DNA of 64,000 nucleotides. It comes from a virus. Both the position numbers and the translations under genes were made by a program. Under the pieces are notes generated by a model that made no database searches, had not been told where the DNA came from, and saw nothing but the letters and a program-made list of their open reading frames with translations. The stretch lies in IMG/VR virus record IMGVR_UViG_3300025309_000006, positions 124,001 through 188,000 of that record; one strand, 5' to 3'. Shown here in pieces: positions 44,302 to 52,758 of the stretch; the stretch's first letter is position 1, and each line of letters starts with the position of its first letter.

Positions 44302-44553
44302 TTATTCAAAAATTAAATCCTTAAAAATAGTTGTTTCTCCACCATCTTTAGAAATATTATTTTTCAGTTCATCTAGTGAATCACTTTTATAAAAATATCC
44401 TTGTCCGTCTAATCTTATTAAAACATAAATATGATGACCTACATTAATAAAATTAGGTAATGCAGAAACTATATACCACTGACCTGTATAATCACTATAA
44501 GCATAATTGCCAATTTGCATATCTTCAGTATTTAATTTATTAATTCCATACAT
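44302..44553 (-). CDS. Hypothetical protein, 83 aa
   Basis: ATG 44553 fits AAAGGAG better than ATG 44562, which is only 2 nt away from it. Beta-rich, with GYFYKSDSLDELKN. Not recognised. Confidence 0.5.
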   Translation of the reverse strand: MYGINKLNTEDMQIGNYAYSDYTGQWYIVSALPNFINVGHHIYVLIRLDGQGYFYKSDSLDELKNNISKDGGETTIFKDLIFE

Positions 44554-44589
44554 ATTTATCATTCTCCTTTATTATTAAATGAATCAATC

Positions 44590-45132
44590 TTATTGTAAGT
44601 TTATTTTATACGTAGTATCTATAGTTCCTTTTGGTACATAGATGTAATACTCTATTGCGCTTGGTTCTAACCAATAATTTGCTCTCTCGTCTTTATATTT
44701 CTCTTGTTTGCATATAATTGATGGCGACTTTTCATTCGTCTCAACTACATATGTTTTATCCGATACCACTTTACCCATCATTTTACCTTTATCAGTTTCA
44801 TACATGTAAAAGTAATACATTTGTTGTTCAATATATCCGCTACTTATAAATATCGATCCAGAAAACGATCCACTAATATTTGAATTATCTTTAAGTGCAA
44901 TTATTTTTGATTCACTTAATATAATATATTCTTTTGGGGTTTTAGATAATTCATCTGCATGTTTTATTAGATATATAGATGGAACGATAAATATAGCAGA
45001 AATTATTAAACCAATAAGTAATGTTTTAACACTCTCAAGAAATCCATCGTCTATCCAAGTAAATATAAAGAATATTAATGTTGTTGCTATTGCTATCATT
45101 CCAAACAATAATAACCCACCTATTATTGCCAT
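44590..45132 (-). CDS. Membrane protein, 180 aa
   Basis: Two hydrophobic helices at about 3-27 and 36-56, then a soluble beta-rich part to the end, likely extracellular or cytoplasmic. AGGAGGT precedes the ATG. It sits next to two lipoprotein genes, which suggests an envelope role. Confidence 0.6.
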   Translation of the reverse strand: MAIIGGLLLFGMIAIATTLIFFIFTWIDDGFLESVKTLLIGLIISAIFIVPSIYLIKHADELSKTPKEYIILSESKIIALKDNSNISGSFSGSIFISSGYIEQQMYYFYMYETDKGKMMGKVVSDKTYVVETNEKSPSIICKQEKYKDERANYWLEPSAIEYYIYVPKGTIDTTYKINLQ

Positions 45133-45185
45133 TTAGTTTACCTCCTATTATTTCTTCTGCTCATATAAAACGGACATTTCGTTTA

Positions 45186-45590
45186 CTAATCAATCTTATC
45201 CACAGTAATTGGAATCCACATCTTAGGATTATAATTCAATGTGTATTTATATTTATCAACATTTTTACTTCTTAATTGTTCAACAACATAGGTTACATTG
45301 TCTGATAAACCAATAAAGTGTTTTTGATAACCACCATTCTCATCTTCTACTGTTACTTCAAGTTGATTATCTTCTCTATCAGCATTAATTGATATTCTTC
45401 CTGTCATCTGAAATAATACATCACCTGTGATACAATCAATTACCGTAAGTTGACGTACAACATTAAAATTATCAGCTTCTAATGATAAATTGTAAGATAC
45501 TTTTTCTGCTTGGGTTTGACCACAACCAGTAAGTGTAACTGATAACAAAACTGTACATAATGCAGTTGCAAATATTTTTTTATTTTTCAT
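45186..45590 (-). CDS. Lipoprotein, 134 aa
   Basis: N-terminal signal with lipobox LTGC, acylated at C23. The mature part is beta-rich without known motifs. AGAAGGAG precedes the ATG. Paired with a second lipoprotein 0.5 kb upstream in transcription. Confidence 0.72.
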   Translation of the reverse strand: MKNKKIFATALCTVLLSVTLTGCGQTQAEKVSYNLSLEADNFNVVRQLTVIDCITGDVLFQMTGRISINADREDNQLEVTVEDENGGYQKHFIGLSDNVTYVVEQLRSKNVDKYKYTLNYNPKMWIPITVDKID

Positions 45591-45616
45591 TTTATATTAC
45601 TCCTTCTTTTAATTTC

Positions 45617-45793
45617 TTATTTTACTTCCGCAACATAATTAATTTGCTCAATTTCTAAATTACCATCGTAATAATCAGTAGCATTATCTAATACCATTTC
45701 TTTTGCCTTTTGAATGGCAGTTACTTCATCAAATGCTTCAACCACTAAACTAGCACAATAACCAACTGCCATTTCGACTACAAACTTTTTCAT
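45617..45793 (-). CDS. Hypothetical protein, 58 aa
   Basis: ATG 45793 with GGAAAGGAG upstream. Alpha/beta pattern KKFVVEMAVGYCASLVVEAF then an amphipathic helix (DEVTAIQKAKEMVL), like small ferredoxin-fold proteins. Unknown function. Confidence 0.5.
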   Translation of the reverse strand: MKKFVVEMAVGYCASLVVEAFDEVTAIQKAKEMVLDNATDYYDGNLEIEQINYVAEVK

Positions 45794-45821
45794 TTAATTT
45801 AACTCCTTTCCTTTTTTTTAT

Positions 45822-46118
45822 TTATGGCACTAATTCAATATGGTCAATCTTCGAATTGAAAAATCCTACAGTATTTACCTTTACTCTGTCTCCATCTTTA
45901 GGATTAAGTTTGACTATCTCTTCAATTCCTTTTTCTGTAAAGTCATAGTCTCTGAGCAACCAACTATAATTAGCATATTGATTAGCTATACCTTCTGTAA
46001 ATACGACCTTAACTCCATCATATTTATTTACTCTAGTTACATTTGTACCCTTACCACCACAACCAGTTAAACCAATTGATAAAATAATTGGCAATATTAT
46101 ATAGGTAAATTTTCTCAT
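45822..46118 (-). CDS. Lipoprotein, 98 aa
   Basis: ATG 46118 is supported by GGGTGG 7 nt upstream. Lipobox LTGC with C20, then Gly/Thr-rich linker and a short soluble domain. Function unknown; envelope-located. Confidence 0.7.
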   Translation of the reverse strand: MRKFTYIILPIILSIGLTGCGGKGTNVTRVNKYDGVKVVFTEGIANQYANYSWLLRDYDFTEKGIEEIVKLNPKDGDRVKVNTVGFFNSKIDHIELVP

Positions 46119-46170
46119 ATTAAAACCACCCACATCTTTCCACACCAATTCTTAATTTTGACGGATATTA

Positions 46171-46371
46171 TCATAAAATAATCTCTCTAAATACAATTTT
46201 AAATTTATCTTCATCTAAAATAATCAATGGTTCATTTAAATAATTAATTTCCTTAATTTTGAAGTTATCGCCCTTAAAATATATCATATGATCAACTTCA
46301 ATGCTTTTCCCTATGTCTAGAATATCAAAGTACAATCCTTCTTCATTCTTGGTTCTAATTAGAGTATTCAT
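46171..46371 (-). CDS. Hypothetical protein, 66 aa
   Basis: AGAAAGGAATT upstream of ATG. Beta-rich with Ile and charged residues. Not recognised. Confidence 0.45.
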   Translation of the reverse strand: MNTLIRTKNEEGLYFDILDIGKSIEVDHMIYFKGDNFKIKEINYLNEPLIILDEDKFKIVFREIIL

Positions 46372-46408
46372 TTTTAATCAATTCCTTTCTAATCTCTAGA
46401 AAAATCAT

Positions 46409-46561
46409 TTATTTGTCTAGAATAGTTATCGTTGGCAAAGGATTTATTATTTTATCTAATAATTCTTTCCTTATTGTTTTAGTAATTTTCTCTAAAATAT
46501 CAGGGATATATTCTGCATCAGATTCAAAAGTTAATTTATACTCAAATTTACTCATACTCAT
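46409..46561 (-). CDS. Hypothetical protein, 50 aa
   Basis: ATG 46561 with GGGAGGTG 7 nt upstream; that site overlaps the TGA stop of the upstream gene, so they are coupled. Reads MSMSKFEYKLTFESDAEY then a helix. Not recognised. Confidence 0.5.
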   Translation of the reverse strand: MSMSKFEYKLTFESDAEYIPDILEKITKTIRKELLDKIINPLPTITILDK

Positions 46562-46568
46562 ATATCAT

Positions 46569-46718
46569 TCACCTCCCTATATATTTTCTTCTTCTCTTTT
46601 TTGCTTTATATACGCTACCAATTATGTATCCTAATATATCCTGTTCTTTTGCTTTAGTTTTTCTCGCTACTTCTTTATCTGCTTCATTCTTAAGATATAC
46701 AATGATCTTTTCAGCTAT
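46569..46718 (-). CDS. Small basic protein, apparent ATA start
   Basis: GAGGTGG leads to ATA (46716-46718), giving (M)AEKIIVYLKNEADKEVAR and a basic tail KAKKRRRKYIGR, 49 residues. No ATG, GTG or TTG is in frame before it. It overlaps the end of the upstream gene by 8 nt, as coupled genes do. Single-base restoration would be ATA to ATG. Confidence 0.55.
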   Translation of the reverse strand: MAEKIIVYLKNEADKEVARKTKAKEQDILGYIIGSVYKAKKRRRKYIGR

Positions 46719-47250
46719 TAGCCACCTCAATATAATAAATACTATTCTTAGTATAAATTATATATTCTGAACCAATAATATCTATATTAGTCACTCTGGA
46801 TGTAGTAATTGGCCCTTTACCAGTTAACATAACTATACTTCTACCAATTAATATATCTTCGCCAAACTTAACTGATAAATTGATAAAATTACTATGTTTA
46901 TCATTTCCTAATGAATCAGTAACTTTAGTGATAACACCTTTGATTGTCAAAACTTTCCCATTGATAATATTGCCTTCATCATCTACATAAATTTTATATA
47001 AAGGATTACCATTAATACCGTACCAGCTACCATTAATATTTTCACGTTCTTTAGGGGTTAATGGTCTGCAATCTGATTTCTTAAATTTAACATCAATAAA
47101 TCCATAACCTTCTTCAAAGTTTCCGATGTAATATGTATCATCTTCAGAATGGATTCTAATCTTATCATCAATATTGCGACCAATATTACCTAATTTATGT
47201 ATCGCAGGACTATTTGTTTTAAGCATCATAATTTTGTTCATATTATTCAA
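46711..47250 (-). CDS. Hypothetical protein, 179 aa (TTG start)
   Basis: GGGAGGA is 9 nt from TTG 47250. Beta-rich throughout, with Gly-Asn turns (GSWYGINGNPLYKIYVDDEG). Not recognised. Confidence 0.5.
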   Translation of the reverse strand: MNNMNKIMMLKTNSPAIHKLGNIGRNIDDKIRIHSEDDTYYIGNFEEGYGFIDVKFKKSDCRPLTPKERENINGSWYGINGNPLYKIYVDDEGNIINGKVLTIKGVITKVTDSLGNDKHSNFINLSVKFGEDILIGRSIVMLTGKGPITTSRVTNIDIIGSEYIIYTKNSIYYIEVANS

Positions 47251-47290
47251 TTGTTTACTTCCTCCCTTTATTATATATTTATTTTAGTAT

Positions 47291-47608
47291 TTAGTCAAAT
47301 TTAAATTCTTTTGCATTGTTGTCAATTCCTAATTGCTCATTTAATTTCTCATATTTCTTCATATCCTTAGTAAACCAAGAGGTATCTGTTCCTATGTAGT
47401 TTTTAATCCATAAAACACAATTTTCTCCTACTAGAAATGTTAGACACCCGTATAAACATAATTCTTGTGAACCAAGTTTTACTTTCTTTGATAAGTGATA
47501 ATTACGAGTTAATTTCTTCTGAACCATCTCATATGTAAGATATTTATTTCCTTTTACTTTGTTGGTGTAAGTGTCATATACGTGATCGTGTAGATTTAAT
47601 ATTTCCAT
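47291..47608 (-). CDS. Hypothetical protein, 105 aa
   Basis: ATG 47608 with GGAGGAG 8 nt upstream. Basic N-terminal half, hydrophobic middle (CLYGCLTFLVG). Not recognised. Confidence 0.5.
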   Translation of the reverse strand: MEILNLHDHVYDTYTNKVKGNKYLTYEMVQKKLTRNYHLSKKVKLGSQELCLYGCLTFLVGENCVLWIKNYIGTDTSWFTKDMKKYEKLNEQLGIDNNAKEFKFD

Positions 47609-47629
47609 TACAAGCACTCCTCCTTTTAA

Positions 47630-47920
47630 TTAACATGGATACCCTTCATGTAAATTATCATTTTTGTCCGTATAAAAGAATCCATTAAATACATTACTCT
47701 CACAAACAATTTCTTCCGAAGATTTATAATCAATATTATTCTTATTCGCATACCCTAACGATTCTTCTAACTCTTCAAATCCTTCACGATTAGGACAGTA
47801 ATAAATATCACCTGTTCTTTCGATCCAACTTCTTGGATGAATCCAATAATGCTCTGAGTATCTAGTTTTCCCATATGTATCACTTTGTATTAATTCTGAT
47901 CCACAGTATGGACATTCCAT
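47630..47920 (-). CDS. Zinc-ribbon protein, 96 aa
   Basis: Starts MECPYCGSEL with a second Cys pair at YYC and YPC further on. GGGAGAG precedes the ATG. Function unknown. Confidence 0.55.
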   Translation of the reverse strand: MECPYCGSELIQSDTYGKTRYSEHYWIHPRSWIERTGDIYYCPNREGFEELEESLGYANKNNIDYKSSEEIVCESNVFNGFFYTDKNDNLHEGYPC

Positions 47921-47936
47921 TTAATTATCACTCTCC

Positions 47937-48272
47937 CTACCCTACTAATCTCTCATTAATTCTCTGAATATCTTCGATAATTCTCACATTTAGATACTTC
48001 TTATGAATGTTAAACTCCGATGAACAAGATGTGTATTCTAAATCTTCTTCTGCTATTAAATAACCACTTTCATCTAACATTAATCCACCAATTAAACATA
48101 ATCCTTTATCGCCAACCGTAGATCCTCTAAGGTATAATGTATCACCTAATTTTTCTTCTCCAACAATGATAATGTCACAATTTAATTCTTTTTGCATATA
48201 ATCTTTCTTTGACCATTGCTGATATGTTTTACTATCTTTCTTTAGTTTGAAAAGATTAAATTCAATATTCAT
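47937..48272 (-). CDS. Hypothetical protein, 111 aa
   Basis: AGGAGAG upstream of ATG; its start overlaps the stop of the next upstream gene by 4 nt. Central beta part (NCDIIIVGEEKLGDTLYLRG). Not recognised. Confidence 0.5.
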   Translation of the reverse strand: MNIEFNLFKLKKDSKTYQQWSKKDYMQKELNCDIIIVGEEKLGDTLYLRGSTVGDKGLCLIGGLMLDESGYLIAEEDLEYTSCSSEFNIHKKYLNVRIIEDIQRINERLVG

Positions 48273-48607
48273 TTAATTATTCTCTCCTTTACAAATTCGG
48301 CATTGTCTGGTAATAACACCTTAAAATCATCTGGAATTTCACCATTATGCCAAAGGTTAGTAGAAACAATTTCTCTCCCATCGAAGAATTTAATAATGCA
48401 TTTATCTCCACCAAAGCCCCTGAATGAACTTTTGCTATTTTCTTCTCCAATATGATAGTGTTTTCCGTCAATTCTTACAGTTTGTTTGTCATCTTTAATT
48501 TTCACCTTATCATTCCAAAAATCAATGTAAAAACATTTATCACCGCAAATTACTTTATGACTATAACAACTTTCTTCAATTTCTTTATCACATATTACAC
48601 AATTCAA
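48269..48607 (-). CDS. Zinc-finger protein of mobile-element type, 112 aa (TTG start)
   Basis: N-terminal MNCVICDKEIEES with later C and C at residues 21 and 25 (ICGDKC) makes a zinc site. The following FYIDFWNDK, GKHYHIG, RGFGG and TNLWHNGEIP form a pattern I know from small proteins of Firmicute phages and plasmids. Function unknown. TTG is 9 nt from GGAGG. Confidence 0.6.
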   Translation of the reverse strand: MNCVICDKEIEESCYSHKVICGDKCFYIDFWNDKVKIKDDKQTVRIDGKHYHIGEENSKSSFRGFGGDKCIIKFFDGREIVSTNLWHNGEIPDDFKVLLPDNAEFVKERIIK

Positions 48608-48663
48608 TATTATTTACCTCCTTAAATTTTACTTACAGGATAAAATGGAATTTTCGAGGGAAG

Positions 48664-48942
48664 TTATTTTTGTCTTTTGAGTTTAAGCATTTCTACTAAA
48701 ACAGTTTTTAATTCTCTTTCTTCTCCCATTATAGATGCTTTAATAAGACGTTTATGTAAATCTAAATTATTTAATAAAAATTCTTCATCTTCTTTAGACA
48801 CACCATCTTTAGATATTTCTGCAATCATTGTTTCCCTTAATAGTTCAAAATCTAATTTATCATCTTCATCTAGTGGAATATCTCCTACAATTTCTATTAT
48901 ACATTCATCGTATATTTTAACTAATTCGTCTTGATATTTCAT
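48664..48942 (-). CDS. Helical protein, 92 aa
   Basis: GGGAGGT 6 nt upstream of ATG. Acidic helices with Leu repeats and a basic end (LKLKRQK). Not recognised. Confidence 0.5.
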   Translation of the reverse strand: MKYQDELVKIYDECIIEIVGDIPLDEDDKLDFELLRETMIAEISKDGVSKEDEEFLLNNLDLHKRLIKASIMGEERELKTVLVEMLKLKRQK

Positions 48943-49403
48943 TTATTTACCTCCCTTTAAACCATACAACCTATCATTCAACTCATCGCTCCACTTAATC
49001 ATAAGTTCATAATCTACTTCTTCAAAAATACTTCTTTCGTACAATGCTCTGCATAAATCTTGAACTCTTTTAAATTCATAAATGTCTTTTGGCATAACTC
49101 CTAATGGTGGTTTAGGTTTTTGAATGTGATTATATGTATCAAATCCAGTAAATTCTATACTTGTTTTTGACTCTACTTGTTGTACCATGCCATAATTATT
49201 CTTACTAACATATTTATATCCAATAGAGTCATAACTATTGTCCCAACAATTTACTTTTACTAAACTTTCTCCAGAACTCCATTCTAATCCTTGGTCATAA
49301 CAATATTTTAAAAATTCATTTGCAAGATTCTCAGTTTCACAACTTACATAAAATTCGCCATCCATAAATTTATCCCAGTGTTTTCAATAGTAAATATTTC
49401 CAT
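48943..49403 (-). pseudogene. Unknown gene, frameshifted near its start
   Basis: The good start is ATG 49403 with GAAAGAAGGAATT upstream: MEIFTIE, then the frame breaks in a run of four A (49381-49384). With five A the reading continues KHWDKFMDGEFYVSCETENL to the stop at 48943. The later ATG at 49365 has only a weak site, so the current gene is probably crippled. Function unknown. Confidence 0.68.
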
Positions 49404-49446
49404 ATTAATTCCTTCTTTCATTTAATTTATCGTTCGTCCCATAAAT

Positions 49447-50172
49447 CTAATTTTTCGTGCTATTCAACCAATCACAATACTTTTTGCATTCTTCTTTAAT
49501 TATAAATCCAATTTTTGTATTATACTCTTTTTCTTCATGTAATAGCTTAATATCTTCGTTAAATTCATTTACTATCTGACAAAGTTTAAATTCATTATAA
49601 CTATAATCATCTCTATAACTAGATTCTTTTGATGGGATATAAGTTTTTGATATATAAAATTTTCTTTCTGATTGATATCGACTATCTCTTTTATTAAATT
49701 TAATTAGAGATAACTCTGATGCCTCTGGGACAAATTTATGTATCAAATTGCTACAATCACAGTTTGTTTCTGTTGTTTTACCATTTGGAAAATTGGCAAC
49801 TAATTTACGTTTACCATTGCATAGAGAACACTTATCTTGACGGAACCCTTTGCTATCAGCGAACCATACTTCTGATTTTTCTATGTAATCTTTTAAAGTA
49901 TCACCTATGTTGCTTTCATAAAATTCTTTTTCGACTTCTCTTTTAAGATTATCTGTTTTATACTTTAAATCTCTTTCTTTATTGTTTATTTCTGATTCTC
50001 TTTTACTATATTCATTATTTTTCTGTTTGAGTTCAAGATTTTCTTTATTGAGTCTTTCAATTTCTTCACGAATATTTGGCAATAAATGCTCTCTACATTT
50101 ATCTCTAAATTCCTCAACTAATTGATCTACCTCACTTGGTTCATAATAATTTTCATATTCATCGTAATCCAT
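49447..50172 (-). CDS. Coiled-coil protein with DnaJ-like zinc motif, 241 aa
   Basis: Residues 30-90 are a coiled coil with Asn/Glu/Lys. A CSLCNGKR..CDCS segment near residue 118 resembles one zinc repeat of DnaJ. AAGGAGAG precedes the ATG. Function unknown. Confidence 0.55.
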   Translation of the reverse strand: MDYDEYENYYEPSEVDQLVEEFRDKCREHLLPNIREEIERLNKENLELKQKNNEYSKRESEINNKERDLKYKTDNLKREVEKEFYESNIGDTLKDYIEKSEVWFADSKGFRQDKCSLCNGKRKLVANFPNGKTTETNCDCSNLIHKFVPEASELSLIKFNKRDSRYQSERKFYISKTYIPSKESSYRDDYSYNEFKLCQIVNEFNEDIKLLHEEKEYNTKIGFIIKEECKKYCDWLNSTKN

Positions 50173-50219
50173 TTATTAAATCTCTCCTTCTTATTTTAAA
50201 TTCCGTTCAAATCGACTTT

Positions 50220-50426
50220 CTATTCTAAAACAAATTCATTATAATTTTTATGCCACAAAGTACATAATTCTTCACAATTATTTTTATTACAATCTTTACA
50301 AGTCATTGAACTTACTTCATCGCACTTTAACATATCGTTCATAGACGCTTGTGCAATTTCTACGGTTAATTTATACTCTTTTGCCAATTCTTTAACAATT
50401 GGATCGTTTATTGAATAACCTTTCAT
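50220..50426 (-). CDS. Cys-rich small protein, 68 aa
   Basis: ATG 50426 with GGAGG 9 nt upstream. C-terminal cluster CKDCNKNNCEELC probably binds a metal. Helical N-terminal part. Not recognised. Confidence 0.55.
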   Translation of the reverse strand: MKGYSINDPIVKELAKEYKLTVEIAQASMNDMLKCDEVSSMTCKDCNKNNCEELCTLWHKNYNEFVLE

Positions 50427-50514
50427 AACGTACATCCTCCTTCCTAAAGTCTATGAAAGAAATCTTTGTTTGGATTATTATTATTTTTACACTAACGAAC
50501 TATGCAAAATTAAT

Positions 50515-50592
50515 CATGAGGCATGGGTCTCTCACCCACACGGATAACTGTTGTAGCCTGAAAAAGTTCCAAAAAATCATCTACAACCGCAT
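50515..50592 (-). ncRNA. Structured region with T-arm-like hairpin
   Basis: The minus strand contains GTGGG-TGAGAGA-CCCAT, a 5-bp stem with a 7-nt loop like a tRNA T-arm. The outer ends (ATGCGGT and GCCTCAT) could pair in six of seven positions. GTTGTAG and CTACAAC give a competing 7-bp stem. No anticodon arm fits well, so it is not called a tRNA. Lies in a gene-free 386-nt gap. Confidence 0.3.
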
Positions 50593-50653
50593 TTACACTG
50601 TTAAAATTCCAGTTATGCTTTTTTAATTATCTTTTCATTACTCACCAATCTTT

Positions 50654-50726
50654 TCACAATTAATGGATTTGAACCATCGATCTTCCCTGACTATGGGGAT
50701 GCATTTTCCGACTATGCTATACTGTG
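50654..50726 (-). tRNA. tRNA-like sequence, probably degenerate
   Basis: Acceptor CACAGTA pairs with AATTGTG (five Watson-Crick pairs, one G-U, one mismatch). U8, A14, G18-G19 and a 4-bp D-stem (GCAT/ATGC) are in place. The T-arm GATGG-TTCAAAT-CCATT is canonical, as is an AGATC variable loop. The anticodon stem TCCC/GGGA encloses only 8 nt, one base short; the apparent anticodon would be AGU with C37, which is odd. No CCA is encoded. Confidence 0.45.
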
Positions 50727-50812
50727 AATTTATTTATTGTAACGACATCTTGCTCTGCCACCCATTACAATCATTATACACTGCTTGATTGTTAATGTCA
50801 ACAATTATTATT

Positions 50813-51700
50813 TTATAATTGTGAAGTATTAAGAGATAATAAATATTTTTGGATATCTTGTTCTAAATCTTTCCTTTTGTTCCCTTGTGCAAGTATATGT
50901 ATTAATTTATATTGTTTGTCCATACTCCATAATTCATGATGATACGTTTTTCCATCTTCATTTTTCTTTCTTAGGATTCTATATAGAGGATTTTCTTCTA
51001 TGTATAATTTATAATCTTCTTTTAACCATTTATTAAACTTATCTAACCGTTCCTGAGAAAATACTGGGTTATCATGAGTATACCATTCTTCTATAGTAGA
51101 AGAATGTTTAGAACTATTACAACTATTACAAGATGGTATACAATTGTCTAACCCATTAGATCCTTTATCATCTGCATGTTCTCTATGTAAATCATGAGGT
51201 CTCACTATCCCACGATATTTTTTAAAATGTTTTTCAATTGAAAGTCCACAGAAAGCACAACAATTGTTGAAATAGTTCTTGCACAACCTCCATTCTTTTT
51301 CACTAATATAATGCATCTTTTCTTTTCGTTTCTCGGTATATATCTTTGATTTTTCTTTTCCCACTTCGCTTTTCAACCATTCTGCATGTTTACCTTTTAA
51401 TCTTCTTATTTTAGAATGTTTTTTAGTACATTCTTTATCTTTTTTGTTTGTGTGATATGTGTTTTTTCTTTTTACTCTTCGTACTTCCTTGTCTGTATTA
51501 AAATATCTTTTCTGTACATCTTTAATATTACATAATTTACATCTGGAACTTAAATTATCACTACTTTGATTCCATTCATAGAAATTATCTAAATTCATGG
51601 GAAACCACTGTTCGCATTTAGTACATTGTTTATATTCAATTTCATCAATCATTTTATGACGCTTATTATAATTAAATTGATTTCTTTCTTCTCTTGTCAA
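50813..51700 (-). CDS. HNH endonuclease, 295 aa (TTG start)
   Basis: N-terminal zinc ribbon (CTKCEQWFP, CKLC), a basic linker and an HNH core: CAFCG, HDLHREHADDKG, NCIPSCNSCNSSK. Such free-standing HNH genes are mostly homing enzymes. TTG is 9 nt from GGAG. The C-terminal part is shared with the partial gene at the right edge (63764-64000). It follows the tRNA-like region, a typical insertion place. Confidence 0.78.
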   Translation of the reverse strand: MTREERNQFNYNKRHKMIDEIEYKQCTKCEQWFPMNLDNFYEWNQSSDNLSSRCKLCNIKDVQKRYFNTDKEVRRVKRKNTYHTNKKDKECTKKHSKIRRLKGKHAEWLKSEVGKEKSKIYTEKRKEKMHYISEKEWRLCKNYFNNCCAFCGLSIEKHFKKYRGIVRPHDLHREHADDKGSNGLDNCIPSCNSCNSSKHSSTIEEWYTHDNPVFSQERLDKFNKWLKEDYKLYIEENPLYRILRKKNEDGKTYHHELWSMDKQYKLIHILAQGNKRKDLEQDIQKYLLSLNTSQL

Positions 51701-51739
51701 TTATAAATACTCCTTTTAATTTCCTATCATATTTGGATT

Positions 51740-52036
51740 CTAAGCTATTTTAATTGCATCATAATATCTATATATTATTCTTTCAAATATTGCTCTATTA
51801 TGATCTATACAATCCCCTCCGAAGCATTCAATGAATTCTGAGCGTAAAAGAGTAATGATCTCATCTCTAGTGTAGTATTTTGAGTTGATGTAATATTCTT
51901 GTGTATCTTTTGCAATTCTGCTCAATTCATGAGTGTATACCTCTTTGTAGGGGATGTCACATTCATCTTTTTCATTGCCAAAAATAGATATGATATGACT
52001 TTCTATTACATCCAATAATACTAGTTTGCTCTTCAT
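51740..52036 (-). CDS. Unknown protein, paralogue of 52759-53016
   Basis: 98 residues from ATG 52036. Shares YYINSKYYTRDEIITLLRSEF and DCIDHNRAIFERII with the gene at 52759, so the two arose by duplication. Function unknown. Confidence 0.55.
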   Translation of the reverse strand: MKSKLVLLDVIESHIISIFGNEKDECDIPYKEVYTHELSRIAKDTQEYYINSKYYTRDEIITLLRSEFIECFGGDCIDHNRAIFERIIYRYYDAIKIA

Positions 52037-52076
52037 ATTTAATATCATTCCTTTCAATATTGTGATTTATGGTATG

Positions 52077-52313
52077 TTAATTACCGAAATCAAACTTATT
52101 GCATATTACACAATATATATCGCTGAATGGTGGTGAAGTATAATCTATAGCACTTTTTCCATCTTCCCATTGATGGGTACATTGACTTTGAATATCTTTA
52201 AGTTGCTGTTTAAAATCAGATTCTAACTTTTCTCGTTGTTGTCTTCGCCATGATTCTAAATCTATGCGTTTTCTTTGTAATGGATGAAAATTTAAACTAG
52301 ATAAAATAGACAC
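52077..52313 (-). CDS. Zinc-binding protein, 78 aa (GTG start)
   Basis: GAGG stands 8 nt before GTG 52313. Helical basic N-terminal part, then C..H and YCVIC near the end. The GTG overlaps the stop of the upstream small gene, so coupled. Confidence 0.5.
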   Translation of the reverse strand: MSILSSLNFHPLQRKRIDLESWRRQQREKLESDFKQQLKDIQSQCTHQWEDGKSAIDYTSPPFSDIYCVICNKFDFGN

Positions 52314-52472
52314 TTACTCTACCTCTTTCGTTTTAATAATATCATCAAATTTGCGTATCAGTTTTTCATGCATTTTAGGATGCCTCATAGTTAATGTCTC
52401 TAAGTACCCTAAACCATTCCTTATAAATATCATTTCATCTTTAGTTAATTCTAGTTTTAATAGTTTTGACAT
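52314..52472 (-). CDS. Hypothetical helical protein, 52 aa
   Basis: ATG 52472 with GGAGGGAG 9 nt upstream. Reads MSKLLKLELTKDEMIFIRNG onward. Not recognised. Confidence 0.5.
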   Translation of the reverse strand: MSKLLKLELTKDEMIFIRNGLGYLETLTMRHPKMHEKLIRKFDDIIKTKEVE

Positions 52473-52500
52473 TTGTAACTGCTCCCTCCAAATAGCATTT

Positions 52501-52671
52501 TTATTGTGGATTCAAATAATATTCCTTACCTAAAATACTCAAAGATTTCCTTCTTTGATATTCATCCCAACATTCTACACAACAGACAGGAACGCCTCTG
52601 TAATTAAAATCGTATTTAAAATTGATTCCACAGATACAACAAAACATTGGTTGTTTGGTGAATAATGCCAT
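52501..52671 (-). CDS. Zinc-ribbon protein, 56 aa
   Basis: ATG 52671 with GGAAGGAG upstream. Two Cys pairs, CCICG and CCVEC, typical of a small zinc ribbon. The 87 nt before the next upstream gene have no feature. Confidence 0.58.
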   Translation of the reverse strand: MALFTKQPMFCCICGINFKYDFNYRGVPVCCVECWDEYQRRKSLSILGKEYYLNPQ

Positions 52672-52758
52672 ACTTTATCTCCTTCCTATCCTATAAAACA
52701 GTGGTTTGCTAGGATCTTATAATTGATTCAGCCAATCCACACTAATCTTATCACTTGC

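Noticed and set aside
50515-50592. Second tRNA gene
   Set aside because: A T-arm-like hairpin and acceptor pairing exist, but no anticodon arm or D-arm of normal size can be drawn and position 33 would not be U.
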